A stretch of DNA of 64,000 bases from NCBI GenBank assembly GCA_963819715.1, contig CAWFXE010000002.1, positions 186,001 to 250,000 of the forward strand. Direction: 5' to 3'. The notes below the pieces were generated by a model that was given only the letters and a program-made list of their open reading frames with translations, did not search any database and was not told the origin of the DNA. The stretch is from DASUPK01 sp963819715 (GTDB lineage Bacteria > Actinomycetota > Thermoleophilia > Solirubrobacterales > 70-9). Below are positions 43,923 through 51,283 of this stretch, one piece after another. Position numbers and translations under genes: made by a program. The first letter of the stretch is position 1; every line of letters starts with the position of its first letter.

Positions 43923-44690
43923 TCAGCCACCCCCCGCCACTGTCGGCTGGGCGCTTGCGGTGGCTGCGGCCGGCACCGGCACCGCTGGGGCCGTGGTCGC
44001 GGTTGCGGGCGTGGCGACCGCGTCGAAGGCGACGGTGATCTGGAACTCGGCGATGTTGGGGCCGGTCTGGCAATCACCGGACCCGCTGCTCGAGCTCGTG
44101 CCCGTGGCGGCGGAGTCCTGCCCTCCCAGCTTCGAAGAGCTGACCCCCACACGCGTCACCCCATCGATGTCCTCGAGGGCGGCGACGAATCCCGCGACCG
44201 CGTCCTGTCCCGGCGCGCACCCGCTGATCTCCAGGGCGGGGCCCTGTATGTCAGCGCGCAGGTTGCTGCCGCCAGCGCCGCCGCTCGAGCCGCCGCTGTT
44301 CACCTGGACGTCCGGGCTGACCGTCCCGGTGAGCGAGCTGAGCGAGACGTCCGCTGGCAGCACGAGCGCGAGCTCATGAAGGACGCGTGACCAGTCGAAC
44401 CGGCTCTGCGCAAGGCTGGAGACGGTGGCGGCGCGGTTCTCCTGAATGGAGCGGAAGTTCGTGAACGCGGCGACGCTCTGAGCCCGCGCGGTCGCCTGAT
44501 CGAGCTCCTGCTGGAGGCTCGCCTTTTGGGCCTCGCGATCGTCGATCTGCTTGCCGGTGAGGGCAACGGCGACTATGCCGAGCAGCAGCAGCGTCAAGCC
44601 ACCGACGAGGACGTAGATGAAGGCTCCGGTTCGCAGAGAGGCGCTGTCGCCGCGCCGCTCGTCCGGGGGAATGAGGTTTACGGGGCGCAT
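43923..44690 (-). CDS. pilN: Type IV pilus assembly protein PilN
   Basis: The 255-residue protein starts MRPVNLIPPDERR, the short cytoplasmic segment by which PilN binds PilM, then has one transmembrane helix (FIYVLVGGLTLLLLGIVAVA), a coiled coil, and an extracytoplasmic domain including RFDWSRVLHELALVLPADVS. The C-terminal 40 residues are Ala/Pro/Thr-rich. The start codon overlaps the pilM stop as TGATG. Confidence 0.88.
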   Translation of the reverse strand: MRPVNLIPPDERRGDSASLRTGAFIYVLVGGLTLLLLGIVAVALTGKQIDDREAQKASLQQELDQATARAQSVAAFTNFRSIQENRAATVSSLAQSRFDWSRVLHELALVLPADVSLSSLTGTVSPDVQVNSGGSSGGAGGSNLRADIQGPALEISGCAPGQDAVAGFVAALEDIDGVTRVGVSSSKLGGQDSAATGTSSSSGSGDCQTGPNIAEFQITVAFDAVATPATATTAPAVPVPAAATASAQPTVAGGG

Positions 44691-45766
44691 CAGTCCTCGA
44701 TCGCAAGTCCGTAGGAGACGGTGAGGCGGGCGGCGTCCTCCTCGTCGAGGCCCTGCAGCGCGGCCGGCGCCATCACCTCGATGCCGAGACCGAGGCCGAC
44801 TTGAATCCGCTCGGGAAGGCCCGGCACGCTGCTGCCGGGGCCGCAGAGCACCACGCCGTCGATCGGCGAGGAGTCCTCCTGGGCGCTGTAGAAATCGAGC
44901 GAGAGCCGCAGCTCGTCGACCAGCTTCTTGGCGCCCTCTTCGAGCTCCTCACGGGTGGCCCCGGCGGAGTCATCCGCATCGAAGGCGGCGATGGCTTCCT
45001 CGAGCCCGACGTCGAGCAGCGAGTCGCGTGCGTCTTCGAGACCGATGCCCTCCCGCTCGGCGACCCGCATGGCGATGTTCTCCATCCCGAAGGGTGCGAC
45101 CCGGGTGAAGAGACACTCGCCGCCCCTGGCTACCGCAAGATTGGTGATATCACCGAGGTAGCAGAACAGGCTGGTCGCCTGGACCTGCCCCTCCTGGCCG
45201 TCGATCGGAAGCGGCGCAGTGCTGTCGAGGGCGCGGATCATCCCGAAGGCGGCGAGGTCGATGCCCACCGGCTTGAGGCCGGCCTTCCGAAGAGCTTCGA
45301 GCAGCGAGAGGACCATGTCGCGGCGCGCCGCGACCGCGAGCACCTGCATCTGCCTCTCGCCCTCGGGACCCGTCCCGCGCGAGATCACGCGGTGATCCAG
45401 GACGGCCTGATCGAGCGGCATCGGGATCTGGTCCTGGGCGCGGAAGCGAACGGCGGTGTCGATCTCCTTTTCGTCCTCGATCAGCGGCAGCTGCATCGTC
45501 CGGACGACTACGCGCTGGTTGGCGATCCCGAGCCGGACGTCCTTGCCGAGCTTGTGCTGCGAGAAGAAGTTCCGGAGGGAGCTGGAGAGAGCCGCCGCGT
45601 CCAGCACCTCGCCCTCGTTGATCACGCCGGGATTGAGCGGCGCGATCGCAGTCCGGCTGACGGTCCGCGAGCCGTTGGCCCGAACCTCGGTGGCGGCGAT
45701 GCTGCCGGTCTCGATGTCGAGGCCGACGATCGACTGCGGCTTCTTGCTGGTCGTCAACTTGGGCAT
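44690..45766 (-). CDS. pilM: Type IV pilus assembly ATPase-like protein PilM
   Basis: The 358-residue actin-like protein has VGLDIETGSIAATEVRANG (phosphate-1-like loop), QDQIPMPLDQAVLDHRVI and the C-terminal GVVLCGPGSSVPGLPERIQ, typical of PilM. It is cytoplasmic and binds PilN. ATG 45766 was chosen over 45778 because GGAG is correctly spaced before it. It is the first gene of the pilMNO operon, whose promoter region carries an element also found upstream of the minor pilin operon. Confidence 0.92.
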   Translation of the reverse strand: MPKLTTSKKPQSIVGLDIETGSIAATEVRANGSRTVSRTAIAPLNPGVINEGEVLDAAALSSSLRNFFSQHKLGKDVRLGIANQRVVVRTMQLPLIEDEKEIDTAVRFRAQDQIPMPLDQAVLDHRVISRGTGPEGERQMQVLAVAARRDMVLSLLEALRKAGLKPVGIDLAAFGMIRALDSTAPLPIDGQEGQVQATSLFCYLGDITNLAVARGGECLFTRVAPFGMENIAMRVAEREGIGLEDARDSLLDVGLEEAIAAFDADDSAGATREELEEGAKKLVDELRLSLDFYSAQEDSSPIDGVVLCGPGSSVPGLPERIQVGLGLGIEVMAPAALQGLDEEDAARLTVSYGLAIED

Positions 45767-45799
45767 TCCAGACTCCATCGGCCGCCTGACGCCGACTCG

Positions 45800-45819
45800 C
45801 CATACCCAAGAGTGATGAA
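45800..45819 (-). promoter_or_regulatory. Pilus-operon upstream element, copy 1 (before pilM)
   Basis: On the minus strand the sequence is TTCATCACTCTTGGGTATGG, 34 bases before the pilM start. Copy 2 before the minor pilin operon shares TTCATCACTC followed by a close match to TxGGTAT. The GGTATGG end could contribute a -10 region, and TTCATCACTC could be an activator site. No second copy would be expected by chance at this length. Confidence 0.55.
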
Positions 45820-45845
45820 CGTTCGGTGACCGGCTGGACCCGGCG

Positions 45846-46604
45846 CTATCGCACGAAAGCGTTCAGATAGGCGTCGATCATCTGGCTACCCGCAAGCAGC
45901 CCGACGACGCCACCGATGGCGAGAAACGGTCCGAAGGGGACCGCGTGCTTCCGGGCTGCCGTCCCGTGGCGGAGCATGAGCACGAGGCCGGCGAGAGCCC
46001 CCAGGAGGATCCCGACGAAGAGAGCGGGCACAACGGAGACGCCCAGGAAGAGGCCCATCACCGCCGCCAGCTTCACGTCGCCCATCCCCATGCCCCGCGG
46101 ATAGATCAGGGCGAAGAGGAGCAGGAACGCGCCCGCACCAATGGCGGCGGCGGCACGCTCGGGAAGGCTGCTCGGATCGGTTGCGGCGACGATGGCGACG
46201 CCGATCACGCTTCCCACGAGGAGGATCGCGTTGGGGATCACTCGCCGCTCGAGGTCGGTCAGCGTGATCGCCGCCAGCACCGCGACGAAGACCAGTCCCA
46301 GGGCGAGCGCGGCGAGGTCGTCGTACAGAACGAGCGCCGTCGCGGCGAATGCGATGCCGACCACGAGCTCGATCAAGGGGTACTTGGCCGGGATCCTGGC
46401 GTGGCAGGTCCGGCAATGGCCGCCGAGCAAGAGCCAGGAGAAGACCGGCACGTTGTCGTAGGCCGCGATCTGCGTCCCGCAGGAGGGGCACGCCGAACGC
46501 GGCACCACGATGGACCGACCCTCAGGGACACGGTCCGCGACCACGCCGACGAAGCTGCCGGTGATCATCCCGCCGAGGAATGCGATTGAGGCGATCGGAA
46601 GCAC
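45846..46604 (-). CDS. pilD: Prepilin peptidase / N-methyltransferase
   Basis: The 252-residue polytopic membrane protein has the N-terminal zinc-type tetracysteine CPSCGTQIAAYDNVP with CRTC further on, and the two catalytic Asp residues in TLTDLERRVIPN and GMGMGDVKLAA. It cleaves after the Gly in prepilins and methylates the new N-terminus. GTG 46604 is the best start (family homology begins there and AAAGAG lies before it). It follows the minor pilin genes and precedes pilM, so substrates and processing enzyme are made together. Confidence 0.92.
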   Translation of the reverse strand: MLPIASIAFLGGMITGSFVGVVADRVPEGRSIVVPRSACPSCGTQIAAYDNVPVFSWLLLGGHCRTCHARIPAKYPLIELVVGIAFAATALVLYDDLAALALGLVFVAVLAAITLTDLERRVIPNAILLVGSVIGVAIVAATDPSSLPERAAAAIGAGAFLLLFALIYPRGMGMGDVKLAAVMGLFLGVSVVPALFVGILLGALAGLVLMLRHGTAARKHAVPFGPFLAIGGVVGLLAGSQMIDAYLNAFVR

Positions 46605-46630
46605 AGGATCTCTTTCGGTTCGCGCCGGGG

Positions 46631-48142
46631 TCAGCTTGAGGGGCAGGCAGGCCAGGGACCGGTCCCGCAAGGAATTGCTGACGTGGAGTGCAACTCGAGG
46701 CGGCTGTCGAAGCTCGGCTCGTCATACATGAACTGCATCCCTCCCCCGCTCGTGCCGGCCCTCTCCACCTGAATCGCCAAGCCAAGTCGGCTGTTCGGGC
46801 TGATGGCGTTGAGCGTGAAATGAAGCGGGATGTGGATCTCGGTCCATTCCGTCGGCCAGGGATTCTGCGCATATGTGAAGTAGGTCAGGTTCGAGAGGTC
46901 GAGGTTGACGGCGGGCGTGTCCACCGGGACCCCGAGTACGTTCAGGTGACGCTCGAAGAGCCAGACGCAGATCTTTCCGCTGTAGGAGGCGGCGTTGATG
47001 CTCTGAGTCCAGAGATCGAGAGTCCCGTTTCCGTCGAGCTGGACGTTGAAGCCGCTCGGGATCGTGTTCGTCACCCATTTGTGGATCGTCTGCATCCGGG
47101 TCGGGTCGGGATCGCCGACCAAGGCGCCGCTGATATTGGTGAGAGGCTGGAAGAGCGACGACAAACACCCGTTGGAGGTGGGCTTCATCATCTGCAGACC
47201 CTTGTCCTGATCGGGATTCTGGGTCGGCTCGACGTCCGTCGCGTAGTCGAATAGGGGCGTTTGCTCGTCCGCGAGGGTGGCGCCCTGGGGGAACATCAGG
47301 TCCGGAGCTCCCGCTGGGCAGCTCGTCGCAAGCAGGACGGTCGTGCAGTTGCTGGCGTCCTTGGTTCCAGCGCTGCAGACGCCATTCGTATTGTGGGTGA
47401 GGTGGTCAGCGGTGATGTCTTGGCGACCGGTGTTGTTGCATGGCGTATCGGTGAGCCAGGTCAACCAGGTGCTCGCCGTGCCGGTGGGGGGCGGGGTCGG
47501 GTTCTCGTTGTCGACCGGCTGCGCTTCCGGATCCGAGATCTGGGCTTGGAGCTCCTGGTAGTGGCGAACCCCGCCCGACGCGGTGGTGCTGAGCACCATC
47601 GCCACGATGATCCGCTTCAGGTCCTGGGAGCCGGGGCAGCTCGTCTCCGGGCAATTGGGGTCGTTCTCCCAGACGACGTAGCGGAAGATCGTGCCGCTGA
47701 CGTCGCCGCTGGTGAAGGGGGTCGGCGCCGGATTGATCACCCCGCCGCTGACCGTTCCGCCACCGTCGAGCGCACTGCCGTTGTAGACCAGAGGACGGGT
47801 CTGCGACCCGTTCTGGGCGATGGCGTAATTGGTGCCCGAAACGCGCCAGGCGGGGCTGCTCGTATTCGGGGTGTCCGCCGGCAATCCCGTAAGGGCGACC
47901 TGGGCGTAGTCGGTGTCGGCCAGTGCCTTGATTGACTCCATCTCCTGCTGGAGGCGATCCGAAATCACCTGGCTCTGCTCGGACCGATAGGTGCTCCTGG
48001 CGGAGGCGCCCACGAGGCTGAGCACCGCGAGGGAGCCGAGGGTGAGGATCAAGGCGGCGACGACGACCTCCACCATCGACATTCCCTCGTCGCGGCGGAG
48101 CCGGCGAGACAGGCGCTTCACCCTTGTCTGCAGACGGCTCAT
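46631..48142 (-). CDS. Minor pilin / pseudopilin with large C-terminal domain
   Basis: This protein has a class III prepilin signal: a basic leader, then D-E-G cleavage before MSMVEVVVAALILTLGSLAV, with Glu at mature position 5. The roughly 480-residue mature chain is much longer than a normal pilin and carries an extracellular Cys/Thr/Asn-rich domain, ending PCGTGPWPACPSS. It is likely a tip or priming minor pilin displaying an adhesive or sensory domain. ATG 48142 overlaps the previous stop by one base (TGATG). Confidence 0.8.
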   Translation of the reverse strand: MSRLQTRVKRLSRRLRRDEGMSMVEVVVAALILTLGSLAVLSLVGASARSTYRSEQSQVISDRLQQEMESIKALADTDYAQVALTGLPADTPNTSSPAWRVSGTNYAIAQNGSQTRPLVYNGSALDGGGTVSGGVINPAPTPFTSGDVSGTIFRYVVWENDPNCPETSCPGSQDLKRIIVAMVLSTTASGGVRHYQELQAQISDPEAQPVDNENPTPPPTGTASTWLTWLTDTPCNNTGRQDITADHLTHNTNGVCSAGTKDASNCTTVLLATSCPAGAPDLMFPQGATLADEQTPLFDYATDVEPTQNPDQDKGLQMMKPTSNGCLSSLFQPLTNISGALVGDPDPTRMQTIHKWVTNTIPSGFNVQLDGNGTLDLWTQSINAASYSGKICVWLFERHLNVLGVPVDTPAVNLDLSNLTYFTYAQNPWPTEWTEIHIPLHFTLNAISPNSRLGLAIQVERAGTSGGGMQFMYDEPSFDSRLELHSTSAIPCGTGPWPACPSS

Positions 48143-48717
48143 CACGTCACCGGGGTCGAGTTGCGGAGAGTGGCCCCGTCCGAGAGGGTGATCGCGTCAT
48201 CGCCCGTGCTGGCCGGGAAGATCAGCGTGGCCCCGATGTAGCTGGGGGCAGTTGCGCTCGGCGAGTAGGTGAACACGTTCGAGTCGGAGAGGCCGCTGAC
48301 AATCGTGTACGGCGAGCTGGGGTCTGTCCCATCGGGCTGCGCCACCACGCGGGTGCAGGAGCCGCTGGCGCAGGAGTAGGTGACGCGGCACGGGATTGCG
48401 GTGGATCCGCTGGCACTGCTTCCACAGGTGGCGACGTCCACAAAGGTGATGAACGAAAGCTGCTGAGCCGTTGCCGTGTAGACGGTCGAGCCCTGGCGCA
48501 GCTCACGCACGAGCCGCTCCATCGTCGTGCGTCCCTGCTGGATCACCGCCCCTCTATTCGTCTGCCCGGGCTGGCTTTGGACTGCCGCCGTGAACACGGT
48601 CACCGCGACACCAACCACCGCCAACCCGAGGGTGAGGGCGACCAGCAACTCCACCAGAGTGAAGCCCTCCTCCCTTGAGAACCGTTCCATGCCCCGGTTG
48701 GCGCCGTTTCCCACCAT
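48142..48717 (-). CDS. Prepilin-type minor pilin (PilW/GspJ-like)
   Basis: The protein carries REEG before FTLVELLVALTLGLAVV, a canonical prepilin cleavage site with Glu5, followed by a small extracellular domain (QGRTTMERLVRELRQGSTVY) like GspJ/PilW minor pilins. The start is uncertain: 48717 lies right after the preceding stop, and 48690 gives a 9-residue shorter leader. It is the middle gene of the minor pilin operon. Confidence 0.8.
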   Translation of the reverse strand: MVGNGANRGMERFSREEGFTLVELLVALTLGLAVVGVAVTVFTAAVQSQPGQTNRGAVIQQGRTTMERLVRELRQGSTVYTATAQQLSFITFVDVATCGSSASGSTAIPCRVTYSCASGSCTRVVAQPDGTDPSSPYTIVSGLSDSNVFTYSPSATAPSYIGATLIFPASTGDDAITLSDGATLRNSTPVT

Positions 48718-48721
48718 CTGG

Positions 48722-50197
48722 TCAGCAGTTGGAGTTCGGTGTGGCGCCAGCGGTTGAAGCGCACTCAACGAACTGACTCACTGCGTAGTGAGGTGGAGCC
48801 GCCGGCTGCTCGTACTCCTCGGAGCCCTCGAGCTGCCATTGCTGGGCGCCCGTATCGCTATAGATCCGCGAGTTGGCATCCAGGCTCAGCGTCTTCGCGG
48901 CCAGGGCGCCGCAGAAGGTCGAGTTCGAGTTGAAGTGCACGTCGGAGCGAGGCGCGTAGATGACGAAGTTCTGCAGGCACGAGGCGCCGACGCTGGTGTT
49001 GCTGTTGAGCAGGATCTGGGTGTGCAGGGTGGGCGAGCCGACAAAGAGCAGCGCGACGTTCGCTGGACCGCCGTCGGTCGCCGTGATGCGCGTGTTCGAG
49101 TTCATGCGGAGCTGCTCGGCGTAGTTGCTGAGCCCACAGTTCTCGGGCGAGTCGAAGTAGATCGTGACCGTGTGGCCGGCCTGGATGTAGAGGCTGGAGT
49201 TGCTGCTCATCGTCAGCTGGCAGAAGCTGTAGCGAGAGCCGCCCAGGGTCAGGGCCGAGTTGCTGTTCAGGTCGAGACCCCGCCCGATGCAACCTCCACC
49301 GCTCCCGTTCGCCAGCTTGTGGTTCCAGCAGACGAGATTGGTGCCGCCGCTGACCTGGTCCAGCGAGAAGAAGCGTGAGTTGTCGTTGTTGGTGACGATG
49401 TCCCCTTGGTTGACCGGCGGAAGAGTTAGAGATTGCTGGCCGTAGGTCGTGGCCGGGTTGGTGCAGTTCGTGTTCTGGAAGTAGCCGGAGTTCGATCGCT
49501 TGTTGAGCGCGCGCCCGACACCGACGCTGGCGGGACCGCAGAGCCTCGCGTTGCTCTCCAGCGTGATGTCGCCGTTCGTCGCGGTGCCCGTATGGATTTC
49601 AGCGTTCGAGTTCAGTGAGATGCCGTCTGCCGCCTTGACGGTCGCATCGGAGAAGAACCCGGGCTGCTCCGTCGTGCCGGTCACAGCGCCGTTGACGGCC
49701 TGCGCCTGCACGAAGACACGGCGTACGGAACCGCCCAAGGTCCCGGTCCCAATGACGCTCAGGCAGGTAACCGAGCCCTGCTGGCCCTGAGGGACCGGGT
49801 TGCAGGCAGAGTCGCTTGCGTACGGCGCGCGTACTTGGTAGGTGTAGATGCCTCCGTTGACATCGGTGCCGGACCGCGCCGGACACCACCCGTTGGCGTC
49901 CGGTGTCCCTCCCCCGACCGGGGCACACACCTGGTCCGTTGATGTGACCAGCACGCGGTTGTACTGGAGCAGCGCCTCGTTGACGCCCGTCTCCGCCAGC
50001 TGGACGGCGGACTTCGTGCTCTCGTCCCGGATGGTCCCGTGCTGGACGTCAGCGGAATAGGAAACGCCGGCAGCGACGATCGCGAACGCTGCCAAGAGCA
50101 TCAGCATCACCGTCGGCAGAGCGAAGCCGGCGTCCCCGCGAAGGCGGCACATGGGCCTTCGGATCAACCTGTGGATTGCCGGGTGTCTCGCGTCCAT
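48722..50197 (-). CDS. PilX/GspK-like minor pilin with repeated N-S-N ladder
   Basis: The 491-residue protein starts after GGAGGAGAAGG. A prepilin-like segment D-A-G before FALPTVMLMLLAAFAIVAAG has no Glu at mature position 5, as in GspK/PilX tip pilins. From about residue 200 to 460 there is a recurring short motif: SLNSNAEI, TLESNARL, DLNSNSAL, TMSSNSSL, RMNSNTRI, LLNSNTSV, HFNSNSTF, SLDANSRI. This spacing suggests a beta-helix-like ladder. It probably sits at the pilus tip and may be the main surface-binding subunit. Confidence 0.78.
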   Translation of the reverse strand: MDARHPAIHRLIRRPMCRLRGDAGFALPTVMLMLLAAFAIVAAGVSYSADVQHGTIRDESTKSAVQLAETGVNEALLQYNRVLVTSTDQVCAPVGGGTPDANGWCPARSGTDVNGGIYTYQVRAPYASDSACNPVPQGQQGSVTCLSVIGTGTLGGSVRRVFVQAQAVNGAVTGTTEQPGFFSDATVKAADGISLNSNAEIHTGTATNGDITLESNARLCGPASVGVGRALNKRSNSGYFQNTNCTNPATTYGQQSLTLPPVNQGDIVTNNDNSRFFSLDQVSGGTNLVCWNHKLANGSGGGCIGRGLDLNSNSALTLGGSRYSFCQLTMSSNSSLYIQAGHTVTIYFDSPENCGLSNYAEQLRMNSNTRITATDGGPANVALLFVGSPTLHTQILLNSNTSVGASCLQNFVIYAPRSDVHFNSNSTFCGALAAKTLSLDANSRIYSDTGAQQWQLEGSEEYEQPAAPPHYAVSQFVECASTAGATPNSNC

Positions 50198-50253
50198 TCC
50201 TTCTCCTCCGGGACTGATCCCTTACGCAGTCCCATCGGCGCTCTCAAGTTGCC

Positions 50254-50275
50254 CCATATACCTAGGAGTGATGAA
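50254..50275 (-). promoter_or_regulatory. Pilus-operon upstream element, copy 2 (before minor pilin operon)
   Basis: On the minus strand it begins TTCATCACTCCTAGGTAT, about 57 bases before the minor pilin operon start. It shares TTCATCACTC and, after two variable bases, GGTAT with copy 1 before pilM. Both precede pilus genes on the same strand, so the element is probably a shared promoter or regulator site. Confidence 0.55.
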
Positions 50276-50314
50276 AGACCCGCGAGCATCCATCAAACGG
50301 CCAGCGGAACGACG

Positions 50315-50340
50315 AGGGGCGGGCCCGAAGGCCCGCCCCT
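50315..50340 (-). terminator. Strong hairpin after pilA
   Basis: AGGGGCGGGCC and GGCCCGCCCCT form an 11-bp perfect stem with a CGAA loop, 31 bases after the pilA stop codon. There is no U-tract, as is common in actinobacteria, but position and stability make it a likely transcription terminator or mRNA 3' end stabiliser separating pilA from the minor pilin operon. Confidence 0.6.
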
Positions 50341-50370
50341 CACCAACTTCAACTCAGGTGACTGACTGGC

Positions 50371-50835
50371 CTAGTGGCCCCAGTCGCCGCCGTTCGGACA
50401 ACCGTCCTTGCCCTGTGTGACGCAATCGAACGTCACAGCGCCGGCACCCGCTCGCGTAATCGTGAACGTGTTACCGGTCTGAGACGTAACGGTCAGGTCG
50501 TACGTGCTGCCCGAACCGTTTACGTCGCTCAGCCACGGATCCTTGCCGTTGTCGGCGATCTGGATCGACGGCTCGATGCCGGTGGCGCCGCCCAGGTTCG
50601 TGTCCGCGACGAGGTCGTACGTACCGTTGTTGTCGGTGGCGTACGTCTCCATCGAGGTCTCGGCGGTGCGCGCCATCTCCTTGGCGCTGGTGTCCTTGGT
50701 CTTCTCCCGCTGGTTGAAGAACGCCGGAATGGCGATCGCGGCCAGCAGGCCGATGATGAGCATGACGACCAGGAGCTCGACGAGCGTAAAGCCCGACTCC
50801 TCGCTGGCCAGTCTCTGACGGAGCTTCAACAGCAT
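50371..50835 (-). CDS. pilA: Major type IV pilin
   Basis: The 154-residue prepilin has a 15-residue leader ending ASEESG, then FTLVELLVVMLIIGLLAAIA with Glu at mature position 5 and a hydrophobic N-terminal helix, followed by a small globular domain (TYATDNNGTYDLVADTNLGG) and a C-terminal Cys pair in FDCVTQGKDGCPNGG, the expected D-loop disulfide. The ribosome-binding site AGGAGGT is 5 bases before the ATG. A c-di-GMP riboswitch lies in the leader, so translation of the major pilin should be controlled by c-di-GMP. Confidence 0.93.
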   Translation of the reverse strand: MLLKLRQRLASEESGFTLVELLVVMLIIGLLAAIAIPAFFNQREKTKDTSAKEMARTAETSMETYATDNNGTYDLVADTNLGGATGIEPSIQIADNGKDPWLSDVNGSGSTYDLTVTSQTGNTFTITRAGAGAVTFDCVTQGKDGCPNGGDWGH

Positions 50836-50890
50836 CTGGACCTCCTAATGTCCAAACATCTGCCAGAGCCCCGAGCCGTCGGAAGTCTCT

Positions 50891-50989
50891 GACCTCCAGT
50901 GGCAGCCCGGCTGACTCTGAGATCTCTCTCGGAGCCCCGTTGGCTTTGCGTCCCCACCTCGCGATGGGTTTGCCTTTTCACCGAAGGCC
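50891..50989 (-). promoter_or_regulatory. c-di-GMP-I (GEMM-I) riboswitch in the pilA leader
   Basis: The minus strand has the GEMM-I core: GGCAAACC (revcomp of 50967-50974), a 6-bp hairpin closed by a GCGA tetraloop (GNRA), then GGGACGCAAAGCC, a second hairpin, and the conserved 3' segment GCCGGGCTGCC (revcomp of 50901-50911). The outer helix P1 pairs GGCCTTCGGTG (50979-50989) with CACTGGAGGTC (50891-50901) over 11 positions including wobble pairs. It lies 56 bases before the pilA start codon. The 3' strand of P1 contains GGAGGTC, identical to the sequence at the pilA ribosome-binding site (50839-50845). Confidence 0.93.
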
Positions 50990-51046
50990 CTGGCTATTTG
51001 CTTTACGCCGCCTTCATCGACGGCGGAGCGATCGCCTTTAGCAAGT

Positions 51047-51065
51047 CCCTAAATAGTGCTTAGGG
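51047..51065. promoter_or_regulatory. CCCTAA/TTAGGG palindrome in the pilC-pilA gap
   Basis: CCCTAA (51047-51052) and TTAGGG (51060-51065) form a perfect 6-bp inverted repeat with a 7-base centre, about 60 bases upstream of the riboswitch. It may be an operator or a weak hairpin for the end of the pilC transcript. The remainder of the 448-base gap between 50836 and 51283 holds the riboswitch; I see no convincing promoter hexamers and only one weak short reading frame (51060-51266). Confidence 0.3.
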
Positions 51066-51283
51066 CAAAGCGCTCGTACTTGCGTCCACCGGGAAAGGAA
51101 CTGCCGGCTTCGGGACGACCTTCGGCCCCGCCAGGGGAACGGTGACGTCGGAATCGCGGCCCGGCGCGCCGTTCCAGTCGTAGAACGTGGCGCGATAAAG
51201 AGCGTGCAGGACCCAGAGGAAGTTTGGGGACCGGCCGCTACTGAAATCAGCGACCCATCGTCCCAATAAGGACGGCCTGACCG

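Noticed and set aside
51060..51266. Possible 68-codon gene between pilC and the riboswitch
   Set aside because: It starts at a TTG without a ribosome-binding site, has no recognisable features, and overlaps a palindrome. It may be part of the pilC 3' or pilA 5' untranslated region.
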